From Candidatus Centipeda massiliensis (GTDB lineage Bacteria; Bacillota; Negativicutes; Selenomonadales; Selenomonadaceae), in the NCBI RefSeq assembly GCF_900290285.1, contig NZ_LT985757.1, positions 69,987-133,986 on the forward strand: DNA of 64,000 nucleotides. The letters are read 5' to 3'. The notes below the pieces were generated by a model, which saw only the letters and a list, made by a program, of their open reading frames with translations, was not told the origin of the DNA and did not search any database. Below are positions 18,789 through 28,493 of the stretch, piece by piece (position 1 is the stretch's first letter; every line of letters begins with the position of its first letter). The translations under genes and the position numbers were made by a program.

Positions 18789-19358
18789 TTAGTTTTCAAT
18801 TCCTTTACGCGCAGGAACGCCCTGTTCATAGTAGTGGCGTACTTCCCGCATTTCTGTAATAAGATCTGCGCGATCCATCAACCATTGTGGGGCATTTCGC
18901 CCCGTACAAACGAGCTCCATTTCGACAGGAAGATTTTGCAGAAGTTTCTCCATTTGTTCCCGCTGGAGCAACCCAAAAGATAATGCAATATTGATTTCGT
19001 CAAGAATGACGAGATCAGCATCTCCTTTGAACATAACATCCATCACACGCTCGAATCCAGATGTGAGCAGGGCAACATAATCTGCCGGCGGCTGCCCTTT
19101 GGGGAAAATAACAACGTCATCGCCTAACAGGGCTCTCGCCTTTTCATCCATCATCCCCTCTTCTGCGACAAAGAAGGGCTTTCCGCTCGTTTCAAGCGTC
19201 ATATTGGGCATTGCACGCAAGAGCCCCTGCTCACTGTAGGCAAGCCCCTTCATAAACTGCATCATGAACACGCGATGTCCCGCCCCAAGTGCGCGTATGG
19301 CAAGACCGATCGCAGCCGTTGTCTTTCCCTTTCCGTTTCCGGTATAGACCTGAATCAT
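18789..19358 (-). CDS. cobO: Corrinoid (cob(I)yrinic acid a,c-diamide) adenosyltransferase, CobO/BtuR type, copy 1
   Basis: Transfers the adenosyl group of ATP to cob(I)alamin or a precursor. The 189-residue protein has the P-loop GNGKGKTTAA at the N-terminus, ILDEINIALSFG in the centre, CTGRNAP and the C-terminal AR-KGIE ending of the family. Its ATG overlaps the pnp stop as TGATG. A paralogue of about the same length lies at 26248-26784, with marked sequence differences, so the two probably differ in substrate or control. Confidence 0.92.
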   Translation of the reverse strand: MIQVYTGNGKGKTTAAIGLAIRALGAGHRVFMMQFMKGLAYSEQGLLRAMPNMTLETSGKPFFVAEEGMMDEKARALLGDDVVIFPKGQPPADYVALLTSGFERVMDVMFKGDADLVILDEINIALSFGLLQREQMEKLLQNLPVEMELVCTGRNAPQWLMDRADLITEMREVRHYYEQGVPARKGIEN

Positions 19359-21427
19359 CAGAGAAGAGCCTTGTGGCTGACGTTGATGCGTCCCTTTTCA
19401 TCAATTTCGACAACCTTGACCTCAAGCTGGTCGCCGATCTTGACAACATCCTCGACATTCTCCACGCGATGTTTTGCAAGCTGTGAGATATGACAAAGCC
19501 CCTCTTTGCCGGGCAAGAGTTCAACAAACGCACCAAATTTTAGGAAGCGTGTGACGCGTCCCGTATAGACCTCTCCTACCTCGACTTCGCGTACAATGTC
19601 CTCAATCATCTTGCGGGCGCAATCCATTGCCTCCATATTCGGAGATGTGATGAAGATGTTGCCATCCTCATGAATATCGATATCCACACCTGTTTCATCA
19701 ATGATCTTACGGACGACCTTGCCCCCCGTTCCAATGACATCGCGAATCTTATCGATGTCAATGGTGATAACCTCCACGCGAGGCGCATACGGCGAAAGTT
19801 CTGCCGCCGGCTTGTCAATGCATGCGAGCATCTTTTCAAGAATGAACGCACGCCCCTCCTTTGCCTGTGCGAGAGCCGAGGCAAGAATATCCCGTGTGAT
19901 TCCGGCGATCTTGATGTCCATCTGAATTGCCGTAATCCCTTTTGATGTACCGGCCACTTTAAAGTCCATATCACCAAGGGCATCCTCCATCCCTTGAATA
20001 TCCGTAAGGATAGAGTAGTCATCCCCATCGCGCACAAGCCCCATCGCCACCCCAGAGACAGGACGCTTAATCGGAACTCCAGCACACATAAGCGACAGCG
20101 TGCTTCCGCAGACACTCCCCATCGAGCTCGATCCATTTGACTCAAGAATCTCCGAAACAAGACGAATCGTATAGGGGAAATCTTCAATCGATGGAATCAT
20201 GGGAAAGAGCGCGCGTTCCGCAAGTGCTCCATGCCCGATCTCACGCCGACCGGGACTGCGCATGGGACGCGCCTCGCCGACACTGTACCCTGGGAAATTA
20301 TAGTGATGCAGATAGTGTTTCGTTGTCTCAGGACCAAGTCCGTCGATGATCTGTTCGTCTCCAATCGAACCGAGCGTCGTGACGGTAAGCACCTGCGTCT
20401 GACCTCTCGTAAAGAGACCTGAACCGTGCGTACGCGGCAAAATGCCAACCTCACAGCTGACAGGGCGCACCTCATCCAACGCACGTCCATCTGGACGGAT
20501 TTTTTCGTGCGTAATCATGTGGCGGACAATCCCCTTTTCGATCTTGTAAAGGATCTGTCCAATCTCTTTTGCAGCATCCGGATATTCCTCGACGAAATGC
20601 TCCACGGTCTCCGCCTTAATGGCAGAAATATCTGCGTCACGCGCAAGCTTGTCGCTGTTCCGTGTCGCGGCATCAAGGCGCTCCTCTGCATACGCACGCA
20701 CCTCGAACTCCAGTTCCTCGGAAACAGCAAAAATCGCAGGAATGATCTTTTCTTTTCCACAGGCACTCTGAATATCGTTCTGAAACTCGACAAGGCGACG
20801 AATCTCAGCATGACCGAACAGGATCGCATCGAGAACGATCTCTTCGGAAAGTTCGTTTGCACCCGCCTCCACCATCATAACAGCATCGTGAGAACCGGCC
20901 ACGGTAAGGTTCAGCTCCGAAACAGCGCGCTGTGCCTCCGTCGGGTTGATAACAAATGCACCATCAATATAACCGACACGCACGCCCGCAATCGGACCCA
21001 TAAAGGGGATATCCGATACAGTGAGTGCACAGGAGGCACCGATCATAGCAGCGATTTCCGGCGGATTGTCCTGTTCCACAGAGAGAACGGTAGCAACGAT
21101 TTGGACATCGTTCCGAAAGCCTTCGGGGAAAAGAGGACGAATAGGGCGGTCGATCAGGCGTGCACAAAGAACGGCATCACTGCTCGGTCGTCCCTCTCTC
21201 TTGATAAAGCCGCCGGGGATCTTCCCTGCAGCATACATTTTCTCCTCATAGTCCACCGTCAGCGGAAAGAAGTCAACGCCCTCGCGCGGGGCACTGGAAG
21301 CTGTCGCTGTGACCAAAACGACAGTGTCGCCATAGCGAACCAAGACAGCCCCATTCGCCTGTTTTGCCATCTTCCCGTACTCTATGGTCAGCGTTCGTCC
21401 GCCCAACTCCATCTCAAAGCATTGCAT
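19358..21427 (-). CDS. pnp: Polyribonucleotide nucleotidyltransferase (PNPase)
   Basis: Phosphorolytic 3'-5' exoribonuclease of the RNA degradosome. The 689-residue protein has two RNase PH domains (second with [15 protein letters not shown]), a KH domain ([15 protein letters not shown]) and a C-terminal S1 domain ([20 protein letters not shown]). Length is normal. It follows rpsO on the same strand, as in most bacteria, with the rpsO terminator between them. AGGAGG stands 5 nt before the ATG. Confidence 0.97.
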   Translation of the reverse strand: MQCFEMELGGRTLTIEYGKMAKQANGAVLVRYGDTVVLVTATASSAPREGVDFFPLTVDYEEKMYAAGKIPGGFIKREGRPSSDAVLCARLIDRPIRPLFPEGFRNDVQIVATVLSVEQDNPPEIAAMIGASCALTVSDIPFMGPIAGVRVGYIDGAFVINPTEAQRAVSELNLTVAGSHDAVMMVEAGANELSEEIVLDAILFGHAEIRRLVEFQNDIQSACGKEKIIPAIFAVSEELEFEVRAYAEERLDAATRNSDKLARDADISAIKAETVEHFVEEYPDAAKEIGQILYKIEKGIVRHMITHEKIRPDGRALDEVRPVSCEVGILPRTHGSGLFTRGQTQVLTVTTLGSIGDEQIIDGLGPETTKHYLHHYNFPGYSVGEARPMRSPGRREIGHGALAERALFPMIPSIEDFPYTIRLVSEILESNGSSSMGSVCGSTLSLMCAGVPIKRPVSGVAMGLVRDGDDYSILTDIQGMEDALGDMDFKVAGTSKGITAIQMDIKIAGITRDILASALAQAKEGRAFILEKMLACIDKPAAELSPYAPRVEVITIDIDKIRDVIGTGGKVVRKIIDETGVDIDIHEDGNIFITSPNMEAMDCARKMIEDIVREVEVGEVYTGRVTRFLKFGAFVELLPGKEGLCHISQLAKHRVENVEDVVKIGDQLEVKVVEIDEKGRINVSHKALL

Positions 21428-21506
21428 AATATCCTCCTAGGTGTTTTCATTCGTTCCACAAGACAAAAAGCATTCGACAAAACATCTTGGAATCCTCGTC
21501 CCCATA

Positions 21507-21530
21507 GCAAAAAGGCGGGGATTCCCCCGC
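21507..21530 (-). terminator. Intrinsic terminator after rpsO
   Basis: On the minus strand GCGGGGGAATCCCCGC (21515-21530) is followed by CTTTTTGC. It would separate rpsO from pnp, with partial read-through likely since no strong pnp promoter is visible. Confidence 0.8.
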
Positions 21531-21554
21531 TCTTTTCTCCTCGTATCGGAAATA

Positions 21555-21821
21555 TTACTTACGCAGATTGAGCTTCGTGATAATCGAGCGATAGCGCTCA
21601 ATATCTGTCTGATACAGATAGCTCAGCAGTCGGCGACGATGCCCAACCATCTTCAGAAGTCCACGGCGTGAGTGATGATCCTTCTTATGTTCTTTCAGAT
21701 GTTCCGTCAGATACTGAATACGTGCCGTCAGGACAGCAATCTGTACCTCAGGAGAACCAGTGTCCCCCTCGTGTACTGCGTGTTCCTTGATAATTTCCTG
21801 TTTCTTTTCCTGTGTGAGCAT
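21555..21821 (-). CDS. rpsO: 30S ribosomal protein S15
   Basis: Primary 16S rRNA-binding protein of the small-subunit platform. The 88-residue protein has the family start ([20 protein letters not shown]), the GSPEVQIA loop and the [17 protein letters not shown] helix. It has a strong AAGGAGG ribosome site and is followed by a terminator and pnp. Confidence 0.98.
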   Translation of the reverse strand: MLTQEKKQEIIKEHAVHEGDTGSPEVQIAVLTARIQYLTEHLKEHKKDHHSRRGLLKMVGHRRRLLSYLYQTDIERYRSIITKLNLRK

Positions 21822-21906
21822 ATCGAATCCTCCTTATAAAATTTCCACCAGTGACCAAGAAAACGTCGGATTATTCGTTATCTGAGTCATGGTTCTATTG
21901 CGTTCA

Positions 21907-22866
21907 TCATAATACCATAGAAATATTTTCTTGTAAACGAAAACTTTTATCAAAAATATGTTCGACAGTTTTCTTATCCTCTGCAATCTGATGAATTAAA
22001 TCATCAATCGAAGAAAACCGCTTCTCATCTCGTATTCTTTCATAGAAGGAAACCATGATCTCTGCGCCGTAAAGATCGCCGGAGAAATCCAAGATGTGTA
22101 CTTCCAAACGGCGGTCACAGCCATCGAATGTTGGGTTGTTCCCGATATTTGCAACCGCGTGGTAGATCTTCTCCTGATACAGAACAGTTACGGCATAAAC
22201 ACCATTCGGCAGACGCTCATACACCTCGTATAATGCAAGATTTGCAGTAGGAAAGCCAAGGCTGCGCCCGCGTGCCTGCCCATGTATCACAATGCCGTTG
22301 ATGGAAAACGGATAGCCGAGATATTCGTTGACTCTATGCAAATCTCCGCTCTCAATAAAGGCACGAATCCTCGTGCTGCTCACGGGTGCTCCATCACGCA
22401 TGACCGACGAACAGACGGTCAATCGAAATCCATACGTCCGGGACGCTTCATGCAGAAGTTCCGGTGTCCCGACACCACTGCGTCCAAAGGTATAGTTCTC
22501 CCCCACAACAATGTACTGCGGCGAAAAATAACGTCGAAGAAGCCGAATAAAATCGTCCGGCTCAGTCTCGGCAAAATCCGAGGTAAATGGTATCTCGACC
22601 AAGGCATCCACACCGAGGTTCTTCAGAATACGGAGACGCATCGCATCACTTGCAATACGACGAGGCGTGTGCTCCGGCGTAATGACGGAGCGCGGGTGAT
22701 TTGCAAACGAAAAAACAAGCGCAGTCCCTTTGATCTCCTGCGCCTTTTCGACTGCTGTACGTATGATCGCTTGGTGCCCGATATGAATCCCATCGAACAT
22801 ACCGAGAGCGACTACGATATTTGGATACTTTGATGGAAAATCAACAAGTTCTTTATATTTTTCCAT
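21907..22866 (-). CDS. ribF: Bifunctional riboflavin kinase / FAD synthetase RibF
   Basis: Makes FMN and then FAD from riboflavin. The N-terminal nucleotidyltransferase domain has GMFDGIHIGHQ and SSTRIRAFIESG; the C-terminal kinase has GRSLGFPTANL and the NIGNNPTFDG loop. The ATG at 22866 is used here (319 residues). An in-frame TTG at 22908, 4-5 nt after GGAG and overlapping the murB stop, would add 14 residues and is a real alternative. The ribF-rpsO-pnp order is common in Firmicutes. Confidence 0.93.
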   Translation of the reverse strand: MEKYKELVDFPSKYPNIVVALGMFDGIHIGHQAIIRTAVEKAQEIKGTALVFSFANHPRSVITPEHTPRRIASDAMRLRILKNLGVDALVEIPFTSDFAETEPDDFIRLLRRYFSPQYIVVGENYTFGRSGVGTPELLHEASRTYGFRLTVCSSVMRDGAPVSSTRIRAFIESGDLHRVNEYLGYPFSINGIVIHGQARGRSLGFPTANLALYEVYERLPNGVYAVTVLYQEKIYHAVANIGNNPTFDGCDRRLEVHILDFSGDLYGAEIMVSFYERIRDEKRFSSIDDLIHQIAEDKKTVEHIFDKSFRLQENISMVL

Positions 22867-22904
22867 GGGGAAGAAACATTCTCCTCGTATGTATATTCCG
22901 TCGA

Positions 22905-23816
22905 TCAAGGCTCTCCAATCACGCGCAGCTCTGGGAAAAGCTCGACAGCGTGTTTTGCGTAGACACGTTTCTGCACTGCCGCAATCAGTCGTTGGACATC
23001 GGATGCACTCGCATTGCCGATGTTGATAATAAACCCCGCATGTTTCTGCGAAACTTGCGCACCGCCAACGGTAAGCCCTTTTAGTCCGGTCTGCTCGATC
23101 AGTGTCCCGGCAAAGTATCCGGGCGGTCGCTTAAACGTACTGCCCGCACTCGGATAGGACAATGGCTGCTTGCTTTCCCGACGGTGATTCAAGTCTGTCA
23201 TGCGCTCCAGGATCATATCCCTGTCCGCTTCCCGCAAGTGCAGACGCGTTTCACAGATGACCTCGTCCCTGCTTTGAAAAATACTGTGACGATAGCCAAA
23301 ATCAAGCTCGGTAGCAGCATACAGACGTTCAACCCCGTCCCGAGAAACCGTTCGGACCGAGGCGACAACAGATTTCATCTCATCATCATACGCACCTGCA
23401 TTCATGAAGATCGCACCGCCGATGCTCCCAGGAATCCCACAGGCGAACTCCATCCCCGAAAGAGAGTTTTGCTGTGCAAACGCGGCAACATCTCGCAGCA
23501 GAGCGCCCGCGCCGACGATGAGGTCTGCACCATCAAGCGTAACATCTGCCATCTTTTTCCCAAAGCGTATGACAAGCCCGCGGATACCACCGTCACGAAC
23601 CAATATGTTGGAGCCGTTCCCAAGCAGGGTAATCGGCTCTCCATATTCCTTTGCCATACAAATAATTTTCTGCACTTCCTCCGTATTTTTCGGATAAAAG
23701 AGAAGGTCTGCGGGTCCTCCGATCCGAAATGTCGTATGAAAGCGCAGAGGGGCATCTATAAAGAGCTGCGCAGCATCGAATACTCTCTCACAGGCTCGCA
23801 CAAAATCCTTATTCAT
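22905..23816 (-). CDS. murB: UDP-N-acetylenolpyruvoylglucosamine reductase MurB
   Basis: FAD- and NADPH-dependent step that makes UDP-MurNAc for peptidoglycan. The 303-residue protein has the FAD-binding GNGSNILVRDGG and the GIPGSIGGAIFMNAGAY block, tyrosine and arginine in YRHSIF, and the proton-donor serine in PSAGSTFKRP. The type II organisation (no extra tyrosine loop) is usual in Firmicutes. It overlaps trmL by 4 bp. Confidence 0.96.
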   Translation of the reverse strand: MNKDFVRACERVFDAAQLFIDAPLRFHTTFRIGGPADLLFYPKNTEEVQKIICMAKEYGEPITLLGNGSNILVRDGGIRGLVIRFGKKMADVTLDGADLIVGAGALLRDVAAFAQQNSLSGMEFACGIPGSIGGAIFMNAGAYDDEMKSVVASVRTVSRDGVERLYAATELDFGYRHSIFQSRDEVICETRLHLREADRDMILERMTDLNHRRESKQPLSYPSAGSTFKRPPGYFAGTLIEQTGLKGLTVGGAQVSQKHAGFIINIGNASASDVQRLIAAVQKRVYAKHAVELFPELRVIGEP

Positions 23817-24310
23817 ATCGTATCTGCTCCCTCAGGACACCCCGACCCGCACAGACGTAAATCAGCAAATGAATTTTGCCGCAGTGCCTCGTACGCAACT
23901 ACGGCAACAGCATTGGACAGATTCAGTGAACGCGCCCCTGCCTGCATTGGAATACGAATGGTATGTTCCTCGTTGGCAGCCAGCAGCGCCTCCGACAGTC
24001 CCGCCGTTTCCTTCCCAAAAACAAGAACGGAATTTGACGTATATGCAATATCAGCGTAGCTGTGTTTTGCCTTGGTCGTACAGAAATAGAATGGTGCTCC
24101 TGCATATTGTTGTTGAACATCAGCAAAGCTGTCATGATAATGCAGCTTGACAAGGTGCCAATAGTCCAGCCCTGCACGTTTCAAATGTTTATCATCGGTC
24201 GAGAATCCAAGTGGCCGAACCAGGTGAAGCTCGATGCCCGTTCCGGCACACAGGCGTGCAATATTTCCTGTATTTCCCGGAATCTCAGGTTCGACCAGGA
24301 CGATGTGCAT
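23813..24310 (-). CDS. trmL: tRNA (cytidine(34)-2'-O)-methyltransferase TrmL
   Basis: SPOUT-class SAM-dependent methylase of the wobble position of tRNA-Leu. The 165-residue trefoil-knot protein shows PEIPGNTGNIARLC at the start, LVFGKETAGL in the centre and QAGARSLNLSNAVAVVAYE at the C-terminus. The ATG at 24310 gives the family N-terminus (MHIVLVEPEI); the upstream extension is not conserved in type. It overlaps murB. Confidence 0.93.
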   Translation of the reverse strand: MHIVLVEPEIPGNTGNIARLCAGTGIELHLVRPLGFSTDDKHLKRAGLDYWHLVKLHYHDSFADVQQQYAGAPFYFCTTKAKHSYADIAYTSNSVLVFGKETAGLSEALLAANEEHTIRIPMQAGARSLNLSNAVAVVAYEALRQNSFADLRLCGSGCPEGADTI

Positions 24311-24350
24311 AAGATATGAGCCCCCACTCTTCCAGAAATAATGCAACGCC

Positions 24351-24380
24351 ATTATAGCGAATTACAGGCATAAAAACAAC
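24351..24380 (-). promoter_or_regulatory. Candidate promoter for trmL-murB-ribF
   Basis: On the minus strand TTGTTT (24375-24380), an 18-bp spacer and a perfect TATAAT (24351-24356) lie 40 bp before the trmL start. The -35 overlaps the T-run of the ilvD terminator. Confidence 0.5.
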
Positions 24381-24407
24381 CCACAGAAGCAGAAACTCCC
24401 GTGGGCT
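24374..24407 (-). terminator. Terminator after ilvD
   Basis: On the minus strand AGCCCAC and GTGGGTT pair around a 16-nt loop, followed by GTTTTTATG. The stem is short and has one G-U pair. Confidence 0.6.
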
Positions 24408-24423
24408 GCGAGGATCGTTCTTC

Positions 24424-26076
24424 TTATCGCAAAATCGCACCTTCATTTGCGGACGTTGTCAACTTCGCATAGCGGGCAAGATACCCCGTTTTGATTTTAG
24501 GTTCTGGCTGTACCCAATTTACACGACGCTTCCCAAGTTCTTCGTCACTGATCTCAAGCTCAAGTTTACGATTTGGAATATCAATCGTAATCATGTCACC
24601 ATCCTCGATCAGTGCAATCGGACCGCCCGACATTGCCTCCGGCGATATATGTCCGACACATGCGCCCTGACTTGCACCACTGAACCGCCCATCTGTTATG
24701 AGACCAACCTTCAGCCCCATTCCTGTGATGACTGCCGTCGGATTGAGCATTTCCTGCATACCGGGACCGCCCTTCGGTCCCTCGTAACGGATGACAACCA
24801 CATCGCCATCGTGAATCTTCCCCTCCATGATGGCGTTGACACCATCTTCCTCGGAGTTAAAGCACCGTGCTGTACCACGATACGTAAGCATATCGTCTGC
24901 AACCGCCGATGCCTTGACAACGGCGCAATCCGGCGCAAGGTTTCCGCGCAGGATGGCAAGACCACCCTCGGGGCGATATGGATGCTCGACACTATGGATT
25001 ACCGTTGGGTCCAGAACCTTTGCGTATGCGATGCGCTCCCGCACCGTTCCTGTAACGGTCAGTGCATCCAGATGCAACAGATTCATCTTCGACAATTCCT
25101 TCATCACCGCCGTAATGCCGCCCGCCTCATTCAGATCCTGCATGTGGTGCGTTCCTGCGGGACTCAGCTTCGTAATATACGGCGTACGTCTACTGATCTC
25201 ATCAAACAGCGGCGGTGGAAGCTCAATTCCCGCCTCATGTGCAATCGCCGTGAGATGCAGAACGGTATTCGAAGAACCTCCGATGCCCATATCGACCGTG
25301 ATCGCATTTTCAAATGCCTCACGCGTCATAATGTCGCGCGGGCAGATATTATTTTTAACAAGGTCAAGGATGACTGCACCCGCATGCTTTGCCAGCAAGC
25401 GACGCTCTCCTGTGTAGGGCGCAGGAATTGTTCCGTTGCCAGGGAGACCCATGCCGAGCACCTCGGTCAGAGAATTCATCGTGTTCGCTGTAAACAGACC
25501 GGAGCAGGAACCGCAGCTGGGGCAGGCATGTTCCTCAATAGCAGCCATCTCACTGGCATCCATCTTGCCGGCAGCAAACATCCCGGCTGCCTCGAATGCC
25601 TGACTGACACTGATGTCACGTCCGCGATGGCGTCCGGCAAGCATGGGGCCGCCGCTGACGAGAATTGCAGGAATGTTGAGGCGTGCCGCCGCCATTAGCA
25701 TTCCGGGTACGACTTTATCGCAGTTTGGAATGAGAACAAGTCCATCGAATCCAGACGCCATAGTAACAGCCTCGATGGAGTCCGCAATGAGTTCACGGCT
25801 CGCGAGAGAGTATTTCATCCCCGTATGTCCCATAGCAATACCATCACAGACACCAATCGAAGGAAATTCAATCGGCGTTCCGCCTGCGGCTGCCACGCCA
25901 AGTTTCACGGCTTCCGCAATCGTATTCAGATGAAAGTGTCCCGGGATAATCTCGTTGAACGAATTACAGACTCCGATCAGCGGCTTTCTCAAATCCTCCG
26001 AACCATATCCGTTGGCATGAAACAGTGAACGATGCGCACAACGTGTCGCTCCTTTTTTTACAACATCACTTCTCAT
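24424..26076 (-). CDS. ilvD: Dihydroxy-acid dehydratase IlvD
   Basis: Iron-sulfur dehydratase of branched-chain amino-acid and pantothenate synthesis. The 550-residue protein has the cluster ligand motifs CDKVVPGM and [19 protein letters not shown], and a C-terminal [19 protein letters not shown] substrate loop. The ATG at 26076 (MRSDVVKKG) follows GGGAG at 9 nt; the longer open frame would add an implausible 20 residues. It is a single-gene unit with its own promoter and terminator; no other ilv or leu genes are in the window. Confidence 0.96.
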   Translation of the reverse strand: MRSDVVKKGATRCAHRSLFHANGYGSEDLRKPLIGVCNSFNEIIPGHFHLNTIAEAVKLGVAAAGGTPIEFPSIGVCDGIAMGHTGMKYSLASRELIADSIEAVTMASGFDGLVLIPNCDKVVPGMLMAAARLNIPAILVSGGPMLAGRHRGRDISVSQAFEAAGMFAAGKMDASEMAAIEEHACPSCGSCSGLFTANTMNSLTEVLGMGLPGNGTIPAPYTGERRLLAKHAGAVILDLVKNNICPRDIMTREAFENAITVDMGIGGSSNTVLHLTAIAHEAGIELPPPLFDEISRRTPYITKLSPAGTHHMQDLNEAGGITAVMKELSKMNLLHLDALTVTGTVRERIAYAKVLDPTVIHSVEHPYRPEGGLAILRGNLAPDCAVVKASAVADDMLTYRGTARCFNSEEDGVNAIMEGKIHDGDVVVIRYEGPKGGPGMQEMLNPTAVITGMGLKVGLITDGRFSGASQGACVGHISPEAMSGGPIALIEDGDMITIDIPNRKLELEISDEELGKRRVNWVQPEPKIKTGYLARYAKLTTSANEGAILR

Positions 26077-26101
26077 AAAAAGCTCTCCCAATCTACTATC
26101 A

Positions 26102-26128
26102 TTTATGGATAATACACACATCCATAAA
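26102..26128. promoter_or_regulatory. Perfect 9-9-9 inverted repeat in the ilvD leader
   Basis: TTTATGGAT (26102-26110), nine spacer bases, ATCCATAAA (26120-26128). It lies between the candidate ilvD promoter and its start codon. It lacks a T-run and sits 26 bp before the start, so an operator or an mRNA stem-loop is more likely than a terminator. Confidence 0.6.
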
Positions 26129-26158
26129 CCAACCAAATTTTACAAAGACATGACAGAA

Positions 26159-26187
26159 ATTGTAACGCATTCCATGATTTTTTTCAA
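26159..26187 (-). promoter_or_regulatory. Promoter of ilvD
   Basis: On the minus strand TTGAAA (26182-26187), a 17-bp spacer and TACAAT (26159-26164), about 80 bp before the ilvD start. The match to a housekeeping sigma promoter is good. Confidence 0.65.
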
Positions 26188-26247
26188 TAGCTTTACCGCA
26201 ATGAGTTTATCGCACATGGCACACATGCGATGAATGTGCTATAATCA

Positions 26248-26784
26248 TTAAAACTCAATTCCCTTCTGGGCTTTGATTCCCTTTTGAAAAGGATGCTTAA
26301 CCAGGTTCATCTCTGTAACGAGATCCGCCCGTTCAATAAGTTCTTGAGCAGCATTGCGCCCCGTAAAAATCAGGTGTGTCCTATTCGGACGCACAGCGAG
26401 CAGCCGATCCAACTCAGCCAAGGAAATGAACCCAAAGGAATAAGCATAGTTAAACTCATCGAGGATGATCATATCCCATGTGTTCGCATAGAGTTCATCT
26501 GCTGCCGTTTGAAGAAGCGCATGAGCGGCACTGCGATGTTCAGCCTCCGCGCCGCTTCCTCTCTGCGAAAAACCAAGTCCTCCCTGACGAATTTCGATAT
26601 AGGGGCGTACAGATGAGAGTGCCTTGATGGCTTCAAGCTCTCCATACGCCCAGCTCCCTTTGATAAATTGCAGAATGAGTACGCGCATTCCATTCCCCCA
26701 CGCACGTACAGCCATACCAAGAGCTGCTGTGGTTTTTCCCTTTCCCTCACCGGTGTGAACGATAACAAGACCTTTGGTTTCCAT
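26248..26784 (-). CDS. Corrinoid adenosyltransferase, CobO/BtuR type, copy 2
   Basis: Second ATP:corrinoid adenosyltransferase-like protein, 178 residues from the ATG at 26784 (GAGGA 6 nt upstream). It has the P-loop TGEGKGKTTAALG, ILDEFNYAYSFGFIS, FTGRNAAQELIERADLVTEM and a KGIEF ending. Compared with copy 1 the segment after the P-loop differs (IKGSWAYGELEA against MKGLAYSEQGLL). It stands alone, upstream of ilvD on the same strand, with no cobalamin genes beside it. Confidence 0.88.
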   Translation of the reverse strand: METKGLVIVHTGEGKGKTTAALGMAVRAWGNGMRVLILQFIKGSWAYGELEAIKALSSVRPYIEIRQGGLGFSQRGSGAEAEHRSAAHALLQTAADELYANTWDMIILDEFNYAYSFGFISLAELDRLLAVRPNRTHLIFTGRNAAQELIERADLVTEMNLVKHPFQKGIKAQKGIEF

Positions 26785-26835
26785 ACGCAATCCTCAACTT
26801 TCTAAAAGACAGATTGATATATTTTGGGTGAATGA

Positions 26836-28458
26836 ATGAAACATTATTTTTTCTTTACGGCAATTATTTTCCTCGCCGTTCTCGGTTGTATTTTTCTCAT
26901 TGAGAAAACAGATCTACTGGGCTTGAGGAAGATTGACATTGCCGCTGAAGTTCGCGAGGTCAATGACACATCCACACTCGTATGGGAGCGTCTTCCATAT
27001 CCCTGTTATTATCGCATTGATACATATATCAAAACAACGGGAACAATCACAGGAGAGTCTATTTACGAACATGTAAAGACAGAGTTTACCACCACGCCAT
27101 CCTGTCCGATCTCCTCCGCACCGATCCCATTTTATTATCGAATTACAGCGTACGGAATGTTTGGTGCGGTAACAGCTCCATCGACAGCGATTGCTGCTCC
27201 GTATTTTATGGCAAAATCCCCCATTTCCATCAGTCATTATACCGAGGATCACCCTGCAAGCCTCATGCCATTTCTGTTATGGCACAGTATGCCGAATGCC
27301 GTGCTTTATGAGGTTGAAATACTTTCCGCACCACCGGCACAGGAAGGAGGTACCGCACTTTCTCCTCAAAATCATTTGACAAGTACACGCAGCGTTTTCA
27401 CAAACGGGTGGCAGGCGGATCTTCGAGCCTATCGCTCTTACAAAAAACTTTACTGGAGAGTGCGTGCTCTCGGACTGAAGCATGAGCCTCTTGGTGAATT
27501 TTCTGAGGCGCAACCGTTGTACTTGGATGAATCTGCAGAAATTCCGAATCATCCGATTCCAAACACATTCGATCAGGTCACGAACTTTCGTCAACCACTT
27601 TATCCTGTATATCAGTGGATTCCACTCAATGGTGTAACGCGTTATGAGGTTGAGCTCCTCACAGAGCCTCCCGCACAACCCAATGGGACGCTAGCTGATC
27701 CACAACGTGCGTGGGCCCAGACGATCAATGATACGAACTCTATCTATGACGAATATGCTCGTCTATACGCTGGCGTATATTACTGGCGTGTACGGGGAAT
27801 CGATAATGAGAACACCACCGTTGGTACATGGTCAGATCTTGCTTCGTTTACCGTCGATTCCTTGGATGATCGTCACGTCTATGCCGTGGCGCTCGGCGAC
27901 AGTATCACGCATGGAGGAGGTGCTATATCAAGCTCTCCGGCATTTCTCGAATACAGTTATACCACATACTTAACATTTGACTGCATCAACCTTGGGCGCA
28001 GCGGAGATACAGCACACAGTACTCTGGAACGTTTTGAACAGGATGTGGTTCCACTTCATCCGGCGAATGTGCTTATCATGACAGGTTCAAACAGTCTGAG
28101 AGCGATTGGTGTAACGGCACAGGACATCATTGATGATCTGGATGAATTACAAAAAAAATGTCTTGCCCATAATATGCGCCCTATTTTTCTTACACTTTTG
28201 CCGCTCAACCCGGAACGCATCACGCTCGCATTCCATTCGGAAACGGATCGTTCGTGGTATTGGAAGCTGCAGGTGGTCAACACGTGGATTCGTACACAAG
28301 CGTTTTATGTGGACATAGAGCCATATTTCTATGACACCCAGAAACACATCCTGAATCCACTACTCTCTACGGATGGGCTACATCCAGACATTGACGGCAA
28401 ACGAATGATGGCAGAAGCCATCAATGAGCACCGCGAACTGTTCCGCGATCCCCCATAA
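26836..28458 (+). CDS. Membrane-anchored SGNH/GDSL hydrolase with fibronectin-like repeats
   Basis: A 540-residue envelope protein. An N-terminal hydrophobic segment (about residues 4-22) acts as signal anchor; the AVLGC sequence is a poor lipobox. Residues about 30-350 hold fibronectin-III-like modules, two of them clear repeats (YEVEILSAPPAQEGGTAL near 155 and YEVELLTEPPAQPNGTLA near 275, each followed by YWRVR). The C-terminal SGNH domain has block I ALGDSITHGG, a glycine block GRSGDTA, block III MTGSNSL and the Asp-His pair in STDGLHPD. The substrate is probably an ester on a cell-surface or dietary glycan, which is inference. It is monocistronic and convergent with queA. Confidence 0.82.
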   Translation: MKHYFFFTAIIFLAVLGCIFLIEKTDLLGLRKIDIAAEVREVNDTSTLVWERLPYPCYYRIDTYIKTTGTITGESIYEHVKTEFTTTPSCPISSAPIPFYYRITAYGMFGAVTAPSTAIAAPYFMAKSPISISHYTEDHPASLMPFLLWHSMPNAVLYEVEILSAPPAQEGGTALSPQNHLTSTRSVFTNGWQADLRAYRSYKKLYWRVRALGLKHEPLGEFSEAQPLYLDESAEIPNHPIPNTFDQVTNFRQPLYPVYQWIPLNGVTRYEVELLTEPPAQPNGTLADPQRAWAQTINDTNSIYDEYARLYAGVYYWRVRGIDNENTTVGTWSDLASFTVDSLDDRHVYAVALGDSITHGGGAISSSPAFLEYSYTTYLTFDCINLGRSGDTAHSTLERFEQDVVPLHPANVLIMTGSNSLRAIGVTAQDIIDDLDELQKKCLAHNMRPIFLTLLPLNPERITLAFHSETDRSWYWKLQVVNTWIRTQAFYVDIEPYFYDTQKHILNPLLSTDGLHPDIDGKRMMAEAINEHRELFRDPP

Positions 28459-28460
28459 TC

Positions 28461-28493
28461 AGAAACCACGCGATATTATACCGCGTGGTTTCT
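28461..28493. terminator. Shared terminator between the SGNH gene and queA
   Basis: Perfect 12-bp stem AGAAACCACGCG / CGCGTGGTTTCT with a 9-nt loop. It starts right after the SGNH stop codon and abuts the queA stop. U-runs are short on both strands. Confidence 0.75.

Noticed and set aside
20426-21571. 381-codon plus-strand open frame
   Set aside because: Antisense to pnp; no recognisable protein features.
24649-25698. 349-codon plus-strand open frame
   Set aside because: Antisense to ilvD; Cys- and His-rich as expected from reversed codons of a conserved gene.
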